DNA of 64,000 nucleotides. It comes from DAOUAT01 sp964551735 (lineage in GTDB: Bacteria; Chloroflexota; Anaerolineae; CG2-30-64-16). The translations under genes were made by a program, and so were the position numbers. Each line of letters begins with the position of its first letter. The first letter of the stretch is position 1. The stretch lies in NCBI GenBank assembly GCA_964551735.1, contig CAZKEF010000004.1, positions 62,001 through 126,000 on the forward strand, read 5' to 3'. Below the pieces are notes generated by a model. That model saw nothing but the letters and a program-made list of their open reading frames with translations. It did not search any database and was not told where the DNA came from. Of this stretch, positions 42,801 to 50,882 are shown piece after piece.

Positions 42801-43525
42801 CCCTTACTGAGGACGCCCGGCGGCGGCTGGATGCGATCCAGGAGGCCAGTGAGCTCGGCGCGGGCTTCCGCATCGCCATGCGCGATCTGGAGATCCGCGG
42901 CGCGGGCGAACTGCTGGGCGCGCGGCAGCACGGGCACATCGCGGCCGTCGGGTTCGACCTGTACGCGCGGCTGCTGGCCCAGGCGGTGACGGAGGCGCGG
43001 GAACGGACGACCGGCGACCGACGACCGGCGACCGACGACCGCGGTCAGCCGTCACCGGTCGGCGGTCGCGCCAACCTGCTCGACGGTCCATTGGCGCCAT
43101 CCGTCCACCTCGACCTCAACCTGCCGGCGCGCATCCCGGAGGAGTACGTGCCCGAGGGTGTGCTGCGCTTGCAGCTCTACCGCCGCCTGGCCGGCCTGAC
43201 GACGCTGGCAGCCGTGGACGAGATCGCGCAGGAGTTCGCCGACCGTTTCGGCCCCGTGCCGGCGGAGGTGGCGAACCTGCTCTACGTGGTGCGGGTCAAG
43301 GTGCTGGCGGTGAACGCGGGGGTTGAGGCCATCGGGTTCGAAGAAGGGCAGCTGCTGATCAAATGCGCATGCCTGGAAACGATGGATCGGGTCGCGCTGC
43401 AAAACAGACTGCAAGCATCAGGCATCCCCGCCCGTGTTGCGCGCCGCGCCATTTGGGTGGAGTTGCGTGAGGGAGATACCTGGCGGCGTGATCTGGTGCG
43501 GGTGTTGGAGGCGGTGCGGATGTAA
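39806..43525 (+). CDS. mfd: Transcription-repair coupling factor
   Basis: A 1239-residue protein that removes stalled RNA polymerase and recruits UvrA. It has an N-terminal UvrB-like module (TPRSNRARQWVDEL, TFSRRGGIVDLWPP), an RNA-polymerase-interacting domain (DFVVHMEHGIGRFKGL), and a translocase with Walker A GDVGYGKTE (Lys712) and DEEQ. The TRG region and C-terminal D7 domain (IPEEYVPEGVLRLQLYRRL) follow. It is ~90 residues longer than E. coli Mfd, matched by three in-frame low-complexity inserts at about residues 113-151, 489-521 and 1066-1092. All three are encoded by tandem-word repeats. The essential motifs are intact. Confidence 0.95.
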   Translation: MKLNGLLELSRTSPALDALAAQLRDGRAPAVPLEVYAAARPYVVAALASLLNQPLLILTPRSNRARQWVDELRAWLPDEVPVHNFADPDALPYERIPWAPETRQRRLEALASLLQIADCGQWSTQRSEVGLRTEEPPETNPKAESRKPKGPIVVSSARAFMQMTLPVRELRTALRMIRQGQLFDLNKMLTNWVGLGYEAAAVVETPGTFSRRGGIVDLWPPNLRKPVRIELFGDQVDSLRTFDPSTQRTLTRIESAWCGPASEALPRLGERAADRLRAITYDGCHPPARTEFEREIAQLVAGSGFRNLEWYIPYLYSQPANVADYLPAAGAWLIVEDAADLLATFSDLAGQAEQLSKDLRAAGDVPVQLVPSYFSADALRERLTGRPVLALGYSTLSGASPRASERADFLAGQIATAFTAGPRFGGQMRAILADVERRLHSDDRVIMISRQAPRLAELLNEAGRAIAPVDHVTTPPPPGLTVVQGVMEEGWRMDDVRSTMDDVVDNSEHRPSNIEHRTSALWFLTDAELFGWGRPKPRRPQRTRGLAPEVFFADVQPGDFVVHMEHGIGRFKGLVKLPMDGVAREYLQIEYAQGDQLYVPVHQADRLARYVGAGDVTPALHRLGTTEWEQVKARAKRAVAEIADELLELYAAREVVQGHAFSPDQAWQHELEASFPYVETEDQLVAIEAVKQDMEQTRPMDRLICGDVGYGKTEVALRAAFKAVMDGKQVAVLVPTTVLAQQHYTNFNRRLAAFPVSVAMLSRFQTPAQQERAIAGLINGSVDLVVGTHRLLSNDVAFKDLGLLIVDEEQRFGVAHKERIKQLRTEVDVLTLTATPIPRTLHMSLAGVRDLSTIDTPPEERLPIKTFVGDFDETLVRQAIVRELDRNGQVYFVHNRVQGIEQMAARVQKMVPEARIAIGHGQMPERELSAVMLAFAEGEYDVLVCTSIIESGLDIPNANTILINRADMFGLAQLYQLRGRVGRSAVRAYAYLLVDKYKTLTEDARRRLDAIQEASELGAGFRIAMRDLEIRGAGELLGARQHGHIAAVGFDLYARLLAQAVTEARERTTGDRRPATDDRGQPSPVGGRANLLDGPLAPSVHLDLNLPARIPEEYVPEGVLRLQLYRRLAGLTTLAAVDEIAQEFADRFGPVPAEVANLLYVVRVKVLAVNAGVEAIGFEEGQLLIKCACLETMDRVALQNRLQASGIPARVARRAIWVELREGDTWRRDLVRVLEAVRM
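40141..40258. repeat. Tandem-word insertion 1 in mfd
   Basis: Includes ATTGCAGACTGCGGAC words and a triple AAAGCCGAAAGCCGAA run near 40230-40250. In frame; encodes a charged, low-complexity loop (PKAESRKPKG). Confidence 0.7.
41281..41367. repeat. Tandem-word insertion 2 in mfd, inverted arms
   Basis: Left arm words ATGGACGATGT and ACGATCTACG; right arm words ACATCGTCCAT and CATCGTACAT on the opposite strand. The arms can pair into a hairpin, and the segment stays in frame. Confidence 0.8.
43005..43075. repeat. Tandem-word insertion 3 in mfd, inverted arms
   Basis: Left arm GACCGGCGACCGACGACC-type words, right arm GGTCAGCCGTCACCGGTCGG-type words. In frame, between the translocase end and the C-terminal domain. 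Confidence 0.8.
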
Positions 43526-43550
43526 AGCCGATTCCCTGTTTACTCCACCC

Positions 43551-43946
43551 TCACCGGTTCCACGACCCGATCTCGATCAGATTCCCCTCCGGGTCCGCGA
43601 TCATGGACGAGTGCATGCCCCACGGCTCATCCCTCGGCGCGTAGACCGGCTGGCCGCCGGCCGCGACCACGCGCTCGTACATGCGATCGGCATCGGCCGA
43701 GGTCGGCAGGTCAATCGCCAGCTCGAACGTGCCGTTCAGCCCTGCGGGATAGCTCGGCGCCTCGCCCAGCAGGCCCGGCAACTGGCTGCGTTCGTACATA
43801 GAGAAACGCACGCCGTCGTTCACGAACTCGGCATACGGCCCGTTCCCGTCCCAAGTGATCTCGAACCCCAGGGCGTCCCGGTAGAACGCCACCATCCGGT
43901 CCAGGTCGGTCACAAAAATGCCGATCATGTCAATGCGTGTGCCCAT
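43551..43946 (-). CDS. VOC-family glyoxalase-like protein
   Basis: A 131-residue vicinal-oxygen-chelate protein with the paired beta-alpha-beta pattern (IGIFVTDLDRMVAFYRDALGFE, MIADPEGNLIEIGSW). It could be a glyoxalase, dioxygenase or resistance protein; substrate unknown. GAGGAGG precedes the ATG at 43946. Last gene of a closely spaced minus-strand series from 46873. Confidence 0.87.
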   Translation of the reverse strand: MGTRIDMIGIFVTDLDRMVAFYRDALGFEITWDGNGPYAEFVNDGVRFSMYERSQLPGLLGEAPSYPAGLNGTFELAIDLPTSADADRMYERVVAAGGQPVYAPRDEPWGMHSSMIADPEGNLIEIGSWNR

Positions 43947-43957
43947 TCTTTGCCTCC

Positions 43958-44215
43958 TCAATGGGTACACGGCGTCGCGAACGGTGTCCCGTCCAGACGC
44001 ACATTCGCCGCGGCGTAGACCGGCCAGAAGGTGACGTCGAACGCCAGGCCGATGGGGCCGCCGAAGACCTCGTTCGGTTCCACGAATTCGCCCTGGGCGA
44101 GCCGCGCGGTGCAGCATGCGTCGGCTGCGGCCTTCCATTTGATGTGGAACGCGACGCCCAGGGCTGCGTAAACGAGGGCCAGGATCAGGATGAAGATCGC
44201 GATACGCTTCAGCAT
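43958..44215 (-). CDS. Small membrane-anchored protein
   Basis: An 85-residue protein with one N-terminal hydrophobic segment (IAIFILILALVYAALGVAF) and an outside part containing a CC pair and a final Cys. It ends 11 bases before the VOC gene, with which it is probably co-transcribed. I recognise no family. Confidence 0.55.
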   Translation of the reverse strand: MLKRIAIFILILALVYAALGVAFHIKWKAAADACCTARLAQGEFVEPNEVFGGPIGLAFDVTFWPVYAAANVRLDGTPFATPCTH

Positions 44216-44219
44216 GATC

Positions 44220-44292
44220 TCGTCTCAGTAAAGGCATCCTTCGGCTGGACGCATTTCGTCAAGCACGTTGACTTGTAGACCCGCTCAGGATG
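44220..44292. repeat. Interspersed repeat of the GCATCCTTCG…GACCCGCTCAG type
   Basis: Close to the piece at 9028-9110 (CATCCTTCGRCTGG, GTCAAG, ACGTYGACTTG, AGACCCGCTCAG). Lies between the small membrane protein and DUF1349 genes. Confidence 0.6.
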
Positions 44293-44318
44293 CCAGATAG
44301 ACAGTTCCGCTGGTGGTG

Positions 44319-44912
44319 TTAATGCGCCCCCCACTCATTCGCGCTGATCTGGAGATCGTGCACCCGGCAGGTGAACCCCGGCCCGACCGGGCTGCACGCG
44401 TAGACGCCGGCCTGGAGCCGCGGCGGGCACGGGTCCAGGTGGGTGATGCGCATCTGGCGCCAGTCGCGGCCGTCCAACGACCAGGAAATCCGAAAGTCGC
44501 TGCCGCGGTGGTCCAGCCTGTAGTGCAGGCCGGTGACGGTCGCGGGGATCTCCTGGGTGGCCCAGTCGGAGTAGCCGCGCACCGTGACCACCGACCCCAG
44601 GTGGCTGAATTCCGGCGTCTCGTACTCAGCCGAGCACTTGATCCACGTGTCGCTGTCGACACGGCACATCAGGCCGCACTGGTCGTACTGGGCCGTGGGC
44701 GCGAAGGTCAGGTGTGCGGTCAGGGTGAAGTCGCCATCGGGTTCGGTGAAGAAAAAGTGGCCGTTGTCGCGCCGGAAGCCGTAGTGTGTGCGCTGCCAAT
44801 AGTCCGTGTCGGGTCGCGTGGTCAGCGTGAGGCCGGCGTCCAGCGACCAGGCCGCAGGCTCGTGCTGCCAGCGGAACCGGCTTAGGATTTCGGGGAAGGA
44901 AAGGTCAGACAT
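44319..44912 (-). CDS. DUF1349 family protein
   Basis: A 197-residue concanavalin-like beta-sandwich. FTLTAHLTFAPTAQYDQCGLMCRVDSDTWIKCSAEYE and LQAGVYACSPVGPGFTCRVHDL fit DUF1349 (YesU-like), thought to bind or act on carbohydrates. It follows the dppC-like permease by 21 bases. Confidence 0.86.
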   Translation of the reverse strand: MSDLSFPEILSRFRWQHEPAAWSLDAGLTLTTRPDTDYWQRTHYGFRRDNGHFFFTEPDGDFTLTAHLTFAPTAQYDQCGLMCRVDSDTWIKCSAEYETPEFSHLGSVVTVRGYSDWATQEIPATVTGLHYRLDHRGSDFRISWSLDGRDWRQMRITHLDPCPPRLQAGVYACSPVGPGFTCRVHDLQISANEWGAH

Positions 44913-44933
44913 TGTGAAGCTCCTGGTTTCATG

Positions 44934-45845
44934 CTATCCCTGATCCCGGCGGCTGATCCCGTTCAGGGCATCCGCCAGCAGAACAAAACTCATGGAAATC
45001 AACAAGACGCACAGCGAAGGGATGACCAACATCAGCGGGTTGCGGTTCAGCGCCGAGCGGCCGGCGAAGAACATACCGCCCAAACTGACCACGGTGAACT
45101 CATCGCCATCCACCGCGCGGGTGACGCCCACGCCGATGTAGCCGAGCACTGCCTCAAGCAATATCACCGCGGGCACGTTGTTGATGATCCAGACCAACAC
45201 CACGTGCGCCACGTTGGGCATGAGATGGTGCGTGATGATGCGGCGGGGCGGCGCGCCGGCGCTGACCGCCGCTTCCACGAACAAGCCGGATTTGATCTGC
45301 AGCACGTTGACGCGGATCAGGCGTGCCAGGCCGGCCCAACTCACCGCTGCAAAACCGATCACAAGGATGAGCAGTCCGTGGAACCAGGATGGGGAGAAGA
45401 TGTAACGGAAGATGAGTATGATGATCACCATGAACATGATCCCCGGCAGCGCCTGGATCACGTCGGTGAAGAACATGATCGCCGTATCGAGCCTGCTGCC
45501 GGCCGTATAGCCCGCAACTAGGCCGGCCAGTGTTCCGATCAGCGCCGCCAGGGGAACTGCGGTCAACATCAAGAAGAATGCGGTGCGCACCCCGTAGAGC
45601 AAACGGCTCAGCACGTCGCGGCCGAAACGGTCGGTGCCGAGCGGATAGTCAGCCATGCCTGGGGAGGGTGTATCCCGCACCCACATGGGAGGTAAGCTGG
45701 AATGGGCTGCACTGAACTTGTACGGGTCATGTGGGGCGATCCAGGGGGTGAGCACGGCCACCAGCCCGAACGCGAGTATCAGGAGCAGGCTGATGCGGAC
45801 CGTTTTTCTCTGCCAGGCTTGTCGCCACGGGAACAGCGTCATCAT
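44934..45845 (-). CDS. Peptide/nickel-type ABC transporter permease, DppC-like
   Basis: A 303-residue inner-membrane permease of the DppC/OppC type with the N-terminal OppC_N segment and LGTDRFGRDVLSRLLYG. The coupling loop is FVEAAVSAGAPPRRIITHHLMPN (EAA motif). ATG at 45845 overlaps the stop of the upstream permease by 4 bases. No substrate-binding protein or ATPase gene is adjacent. Confidence 0.9.
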   Translation of the reverse strand: MMTLFPWRQAWQRKTVRISLLLILAFGLVAVLTPWIAPHDPYKFSAAHSSLPPMWVRDTPSPGMADYPLGTDRFGRDVLSRLLYGVRTAFFLMLTAVPLAALIGTLAGLVAGYTAGSRLDTAIMFFTDVIQALPGIMFMVIIILIFRYIFSPSWFHGLLILVIGFAAVSWAGLARLIRVNVLQIKSGLFVEAAVSAGAPPRRIITHHLMPNVAHVVLVWIINNVPAVILLEAVLGYIGVGVTRAVDGDEFTVVSLGGMFFAGRSALNRNPLMLVIPSLCVLLISMSFVLLADALNGISRRDQG

Positions 45846-46873
45846 AAAGGGCTCGGCTGTTTGGATGAAAGGATGCGAGGATCCAGAACCTCGCACAAAA
45901 CCTCGATCGCCAGGTTAATCAACACGATGCCGGTCGCGTAGATCAAGGTCAACCCCATGATCATTGGGTAATCCAGCGCCAAAACAGCGCCCCAGTATTC
46001 CCGGCCAAACCCCGGAAACGCATACAGGTTCTCCACGATCAACAAACCGGTGAACATCTCGATCAAAGTGGGTCCTAGGAAGGTGGCAACCGGAACCAGC
46101 GCGTTGCCCATGATATGGACGAGCATGACACGGGTTTGCGTGAGACCCTTGGCGCGCGCGGTGCGGATAAAATCCTCGCCCATGACGTTCATCACCGAAG
46201 CACGCGTCACCCGGGCGATGCTGGCCATCGGCATCACCGCCAGCACAAGGGCCGGGACGATCCAATGGCTCGGGATGTCCCAATTCGGCAGCACGTTGAC
46301 GATCTTCAGCCAGGAAGCCAGCACGATGATCGCCAACAAGCCGAGCACGAAATTGGGGATCGCGATCAGCGCGGCCAGGCCGACCGAGATGATGTGGCTG
46401 GCGGCAGAGCGGGGCCTCGTCGCGCTGAAGATCCCCAGCGGAACCCCGAGCCCAACGGCGATCAGTGAACCTAATAGAACCAGGCGTAGAGAGTAGCCGA
46501 AGCGGCTTTCTCCGAATGTCTTCCCTTCCGGTGGCTCAAAGAGGATATTCTGCACGCTGCGTCCGCGCTGCTGGAGGGATGGCCCGAGATTGCCGCAGGC
46601 CGCGCCGCAGAAGAAGCTGCCGTCTTCAGCGAAATCGCCGATGACGTAGCGAGCAAACTGGCGCCACAGTGGCAGATCCAGCCCGAAGCGACGCTCAAGC
46701 GCGCGCTGCGTGGCTTTGTCCATGCTCAGGCCCGACATGGCGCGCTGTTCGCCGACATAGTTGCTCCACGGATTGCCGGGGATGGCGTGCATCAGTAAGA
46801 AGACGAGCAACATCACGCCCAGCAGGATCGCGAGCGCCCGGAGAAGTTTACGGAACAGAAACCGGAGCATCAT
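45842..46873 (-). CDS. Peptide/nickel-type ABC transporter permease, DppB-like
   Basis: A 343-residue permease of the DppB/OppB type: KLLRALAILLGVMLLVFLLMH, LGLDLPLWRQF-like spacing, coupling loop EDFIRTARAKGLTQTRVMLVHIMGNAL, and IVENLYAFPGFGREYWGAV. It forms a heterodimer with the next permease. It begins 25 bases after an adenine methylase gene. Confidence 0.9.
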   Translation of the reverse strand: MMLRFLFRKLLRALAILLGVMLLVFLLMHAIPGNPWSNYVGEQRAMSGLSMDKATQRALERRFGLDLPLWRQFARYVIGDFAEDGSFFCGAACGNLGPSLQQRGRSVQNILFEPPEGKTFGESRFGYSLRLVLLGSLIAVGLGVPLGIFSATRPRSAASHIISVGLAALIAIPNFVLGLLAIIVLASWLKIVNVLPNWDIPSHWIVPALVLAVMPMASIARVTRASVMNVMGEDFIRTARAKGLTQTRVMLVHIMGNALVPVATFLGPTLIEMFTGLLIVENLYAFPGFGREYWGAVLALDYPMIMGLTLIYATGIVLINLAIEVLCEVLDPRILSSKQPSPL

Positions 46874-46898
46874 CGGCCGCCTGCCATGTCAGCCTCAA

Positions 46899-47747
46899 CT
46901 AATAGTTCAGGACGACCACTTCCTCGATCGCACCTCTCCCACTCGCGTTCGAGTTGATCGCGCGGTTGGCGTGAATGATCTCGATCCTGAAACGCCCGTA
47001 CAGTTCACGGACCAGGGGCGTGTGGGAATTACTCAACATGCACAAGTAGCCCCGCTCGGTGAGCTGTGCGAACAGGTCGGCCAGCTCACGCTGATCCTGG
47101 TCACGAAAGCTCCCTGCGGTGTAGCTTGTAAAGCTGGCCGTCTTGCTGACCGGATCGTAAGGGGGATCGAAGTAGAAAAAATCACCGGCCTGGGCGAGCG
47201 CAACGACCGAACGGAAATCCCTGACCTCAAGCGCGACATCCTGCAGCGCAACGCTGGCTGCCCAGAGCGCGTCTTCCTCGAAGATCTTCGGGGCTTTGTA
47301 ACTGCCCAGCGGGACATTGAACTGTCCCCGGCTGTTCACCCGGTAAAGGCCGTTGTAGCAGGTCTTGTTCAAGTAGATGGTGCGCGCCGCCCGTTGGACG
47401 TCACTCAGTGGGACGCCCTGCCGATCGCAGTCCCGGATCTCGTAGTAATACGCTTTGCAGTGCCGCTCCCGGTGGATCACGAGCGCCGCGATAAGCTCCT
47501 CCAGCCTGTCGCGCACCACCTTGTAGACGTTGATCAACTCTTCGTTATTGTCCAGAAGGTGAGCGCCTGACGGCAGCCGGCCTGTGTTCCAGAGATGGAA
47601 GAAGATAGCGCCCGCGCCGACGAAGGTCTCGAAGTAGCGGCAGAAATGGGCCGGGAAGTAGGGTTCATATTGGGCCAGGAGCTGTTGCTTGCCGCCGGCC
47701 CATTTCAAGAAAGGTTTGGCATCTTTGAGAATAGGAGTGCTTGACAT
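46899..47747 (-). CDS. D12-class N6-adenine DNA methyltransferase
   Basis: A 282-residue Dam/DpnM-like enzyme. FLKWAGGKQQLL is the SAM-binding motif, YFETFVGAGAIFFH the next strand, FYFDPPYDPV the catalytic DPPY. The domain between them (RAARTIYLNKTCYNGLYR) is typical of the class. No cognate restriction enzyme is adjacent, so it is an orphan; GATC is the usual target of the family but is not shown here. Confidence 0.92.
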   Translation of the reverse strand: MSSTPILKDAKPFLKWAGGKQQLLAQYEPYFPAHFCRYFETFVGAGAIFFHLWNTGRLPSGAHLLDNNEELINVYKVVRDRLEELIAALVIHRERHCKAYYYEIRDCDRQGVPLSDVQRAARTIYLNKTCYNGLYRVNSRGQFNVPLGSYKAPKIFEEDALWAASVALQDVALEVRDFRSVVALAQAGDFFYFDPPYDPVSKTASFTSYTAGSFRDQDQRELADLFAQLTERGYLCMLSNSHTPLVRELYGRFRIEIIHANRAINSNASGRGAIEEVVVLNY

Positions 47748-47823
47748 TTTGTGTCAGCCGTCATCATCCAGATCAAACAGCCTGCTGTCATGCAGTTCTC
47801 GAATGGCGTCCACACCTGTTCTT

Positions 47824-48093
47824 CTACAGGCTTGGGTAGTCAATGTCCTCTTTGCGACGCACGCGCAAGATCAGCACGAGAACAGACTCATCATCCACCG
47901 CGTACACAATGCGCCAACGACCGGCCAGCCAGATGCGGAAAATGCTGGGCCGATCTTGTAGCTCCTTGGCCCGAACAGGCCGGGGATCCCTGCCTAACTC
48001 CTCAATGAGTTGGAGCGCCTGTGCGCGCACATAAGCCGGCAATGACCGGATTTCTTGGCTCGCTGATGGCGACAGCCTAATCCGATAGCTCAC
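47824..48093 (-). CDS. RelE/ParE-type toxin
   Basis: An 89-residue toxin: YRIRLSPSASQEIRSLPAYV, LQDRPSIFRIWLAGRWRIVYAVDDE, VLILRVRRKEDIDY. The Arg and Tyr pattern of the central strands fits mRNA-cleaving RelE proteins. It overlaps the upstream antitoxin by 17 bases. Confidence 0.86.
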   Translation of the reverse strand: MSYRIRLSPSASQEIRSLPAYVRAQALQLIEELGRDPRPVRAKELQDRPSIFRIWLAGRWRIVYAVDDESVLVLILRVRRKEDIDYPSL

Positions 48094-48382
48094 CGGCTGC
48101 CTCCGCCGCTTTCAGTTCAGCCTTGAAGGTTTCCCAGTCCAGCCAGGCCTCGGGTTCGGCCCGGTAACGCTCATGCTCTGCAAGCGACTCGGCCAACAGT
48201 AATTGGTCGCCAGCGGGATCGTTGGGACCTTCATGCGTCCAGTTATCACCTACCGAAGGAGGAGCCTGGCGCAGCACGCGCGCAAACTCCTCGTGGACAG
48301 CCTCCTTGACAACGCGCCGGATCAACATTTCCATTTCAGCCAGGCTCAAGGTGGTGCGAAATTGCGGTGATGTGACGCTCAT
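48077..48382 (-). CDS. Antitoxin of the RelE-type pair
   Basis: A 101-residue acidic protein. The N-terminal half LSLAEMEMLIRRVVKEAVHEEF is helical and may dimerise; the C-terminal half is acidic (DWETFKAELKAAEAAGEL) and would wrap the toxin. I see no clear DNA-binding domain. GGAGGG precedes the ATG at 48382; an ATG at 48394 is the alternative. Confidence 0.75.
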   Translation of the reverse strand: MSVTSPQFRTTLSLAEMEMLIRRVVKEAVHEEFARVLRQAPPSVGDNWTHEGPNDPAGDQLLLAESLAEHERYRAEPEAWLDWETFKAELKAAEAAGELSD

Positions 48383-48435
48383 GATGCCCTCCATCGTCTC
48401 GATACGCTATTCTCGCTTCGTTCACGGTCACTGCT

Positions 48436-48444
48436 ATTGTAACA
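48436..48444 (-). promoter_or_regulatory. Extended -10 box for the RelE-type operon
   Basis: On the minus strand TGTTACAAT (TGn then TACAAT, five of six consensus bases) lies about 55 bases before the antitoxin start. No clear -35 box. Confidence 0.45.
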
Positions 48445-48490
48445 CAGAACGGGAAGATGGATATGCAAGCTGATTGCCAGAGGAGCCTTA

Positions 48491-50155
48491 TTATTCGATT
48501 TGTACCTCAAGTAGCAGTGGTGACGTGCGCCCGAACGAGCCGGGCACCACCTCCGCCAGCGCGTCCGGCTCAGCCACGCGGTGCGCCTCCACCCCCAGCG
48601 AGCGCGCCAGGCCCACGAAGTCCACGGCCGGATCGTCCAGATCCATGCCGCGGTAATCTGGCCGCGGGACGTGTGTTAGCCCCATGACACCCGCGCTGGC
48701 CTTGAGGATCTTGTACTGCGCGTTGTTGGCGATCACGAAGGTGACGGGGACGCGGTAGCGCGCGGCGGTCCAGAGGCCCTGGATGCCGTAGAGCGCGGCC
48801 CCGTCGCCCAGCAGGCCCACCACGGGCCGGTCGGGCCAGGCCAACTTGACGCCGATCGCGCAGCCCAGGCCCCAGCCTAACACCCAGCCGCGGTGCGCGA
48901 AGTGCCCGGTCGGGTCCCGCAGCACGCCCAGGCGCTCCAACACGTTACCATGCGTGGTGGCGGCCTCTTCGATGACCGCCGCGTCCGGCGGCAGGGCGCG
49001 CGCCAACGCGCCCATCAGCGCCAACGACGTCATGGGACGAGCATCCCACCCGGCCGCGATCTCCACCGCCAGGCGCGCGTTCTCGGCAGCGCGACGGGCC
49101 GCGTGGGCCGCGCGGCGCTCGGCCGCGGCGGCCGCGTGACCGGCATCTTGCAGCGCGGCCGTGCGGTCGGCCAGCTCGGCCAAGCCGGCCGCGGGATCGC
49201 CCAGCAGCGCGACCTCGACGGGGTAGTTCTTGCCCAGCTCCCAGGGGTTGTTGTCCAGTTGGATCAGCCGGGCGGTGTCGGGGATCGCGGGCGCCGGGCC
49301 GCGGTAGACCAGCTCGCGCAGCAGGTTCATCCCGGCGACCAGGATCACGTCGAACTCGGCCAGGCGGGCGCGGATGTCGGGCGCCCACTGGGGCACGATG
49401 CCGGCGTAGAGCGGATGGTCGGCGGGGAGGGGCAGGCGGCCGTGGGAGGTTTGCATCTCGGCGAAGACGGGCGCGCCCAACAGCTCGGCCAGGCGAGCCA
49501 GTTCCGCCACGCCGCCGGCCTCGAGGACGCGGCTGCCGGCCAGGATGGCGGGGGAACGCGCGGCCGCCAGGAGCGCCGCAGCCTGCGCCAGCGCCTCGGC
49601 CGGGGGCCGCACGCGGCGGTCGAGGATGCGCGGGCCGCGGAGGTCAAGCCCGTCGGCTGGCTCGAGCTGCACGTCGGCCGGCAGCGCCAGGAACACGGGG
49701 CCGGTCGGCGGGGTCAGCGCGACCTGGGCCGCGCGGCGCACGGCCTGGGGCAGGTCCTCGACCCTGTTCACCTCCGCAGCCCACTTAGTCCACGACCGGG
49801 CGACCGCGACCATGTCCCCTGCCATGGCCGGCTCCGCGAACAGCAGGCGGCGATCCTGCTGGCCGGCCACGATCAGCAGCGGCGTGCCCTCACGATACGC
49901 GTTGAACACCATGCCCAGCGCGTTGCCCAGCCCGCCGGAGATGTGGACGCACGCCACGCCGAGTTGGCCCGACGCCATGGCGTAGCCGTCGGCCATGGCC
50001 AGCAGCGGCAGCTCGTGCAGGGCCAGGATGTACTCGAACCGCGGGTCGGTCGTCAGCGCGTCGCTCAGCGGCAGCTCGGTGGAACCGGGGTTGCCGAAGA
50101 GGTGACGCACACCGCCCGCGGCCAGGACTTCGAGGAACGCCTGGATGCCGTTCAT
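48491..50155 (-). CDS. ThDP-dependent enzyme, benzoylformate decarboxylase-like
   Basis: A 554-residue thiamine-diphosphate enzyme. The activating Glu is in ILALHELPLLAMADGYA. GLLGDGAALYGIQGLWTAARY…NNAQY is the ThDP/Mg site (GDG…N). The N-terminal VLAAGGVRHLFGNPGSTELP matches benzoylformate decarboxylase and related 2-ketoacid enzymes more than acetolactate synthase. Overlap ATGA with the ridA-like gene upstream. Confidence 0.88.
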   Translation of the reverse strand: MNGIQAFLEVLAAGGVRHLFGNPGSTELPLSDALTTDPRFEYILALHELPLLAMADGYAMASGQLGVACVHISGGLGNALGMVFNAYREGTPLLIVAGQQDRRLLFAEPAMAGDMVAVARSWTKWAAEVNRVEDLPQAVRRAAQVALTPPTGPVFLALPADVQLEPADGLDLRGPRILDRRVRPPAEALAQAAALLAAARSPAILAGSRVLEAGGVAELARLAELLGAPVFAEMQTSHGRLPLPADHPLYAGIVPQWAPDIRARLAEFDVILVAGMNLLRELVYRGPAPAIPDTARLIQLDNNPWELGKNYPVEVALLGDPAAGLAELADRTAALQDAGHAAAAAERRAAHAARRAAENARLAVEIAAGWDARPMTSLALMGALARALPPDAAVIEEAATTHGNVLERLGVLRDPTGHFAHRGWVLGWGLGCAIGVKLAWPDRPVVGLLGDGAALYGIQGLWTAARYRVPVTFVIANNAQYKILKASAGVMGLTHVPRPDYRGMDLDDPAVDFVGLARSLGVEAHRVAEPDALAEVVPGSFGRTSPLLLEVQIE

Positions 50156-50532
50156 GGCCGCCGCGCGATCATCTCGATTTCGATCTGCGCGCCGCGGGGC
50201 AGGCCGGCCACAGCCACGGTGGTGCGGGCGGGATAGGGCGGCTCGAATTGGGCCGCGTAGGCCGTGTTCATCGCGGCGAAGTCGGCCATGTCGGTGAGGT
50301 AGACGTTGACCTTGACCACGTCGGCGGGGGTCAAGCCAGCGGTGGCCAGCACGCTGAACAGGTTGCGGAAGCATTGCGTCGCCTGCGCGGCCACATCGCC
50401 TTCGACCAGCACCCCGGTGGCCGGGTCGAGCGGCGTCTGGCCGGAAAGGTAGAGCAGGTCGCCAGCCCAGACCGCATGCGAATAGGGGCCGATGGCCGTG
50501 GCGTTGGGGGCGCTGACAACTTGGCGCGACAT
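50152..50532 (-). CDS. RidA/YjgF family protein
   Basis: A 126-residue trimeric enamine/imine deaminase-fold protein: GPYSHAVWAGDLLYLSGQ, VVKVNVYLTDMADFAAMN, YPARTTVAVAGLPRGAQIEIE. The Arg of PARTT, which binds the substrate carboxylate in active RidA, is present. Coupled to the ThDP enzyme, so it may process a keto/imino intermediate of the same pathway. Confidence 0.88.
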   Translation of the reverse strand: MSRQVVSAPNATAIGPYSHAVWAGDLLYLSGQTPLDPATGVLVEGDVAAQATQCFRNLFSVLATAGLTPADVVKVNVYLTDMADFAAMNTAYAAQFEPPYPARTTVAVAGLPRGAQIEIEMIARRP

Positions 50533-50882
50533 GGGTGTAACCCTCCTGTGTGGGAATGATGTGGGATAAAGTGGGATAGGTGGGGGATAAGTAACCTGCC
50601 TGAGCGTCACCCTGAGTTCCACATCCCGCCGCGGCAGGATGCGCCCGGTAGTGACATAGGCCGCTTCCAGCGGGTCCCGGACCCGCCGGAAGCTGAATGT
50701 CATAGGTAGCGTGTCGTTCCCGTGAATCCCATTACGGAAAACCTGTCCAGCGAAGAGCCTGCCCTGAGCGCTGCCGAAGGGGTCTTGCGCCCGCGTACCG
50801 AAGATTCTTCGCTGAATTGGCGCCGCAACGAAACACTTATGACATACCCGCTCAGAATGACCTTGCGCACACTCAGATCGGC
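50533..50882. repeat. Intergenic region with repeats
   Basis: Bases 50552-50600 are GTGGGATA-type tandem words. Bases 50745-50800 contain AGCGAAGAGCCTGCCCTGAGCG and CGAAGGGG, the dispersed CCTGAGC…GAAGG hairpin type; 50845-50865 carry ATGACATACCCGCTCAGAATG. No gene seen. Confidence 0.55.
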
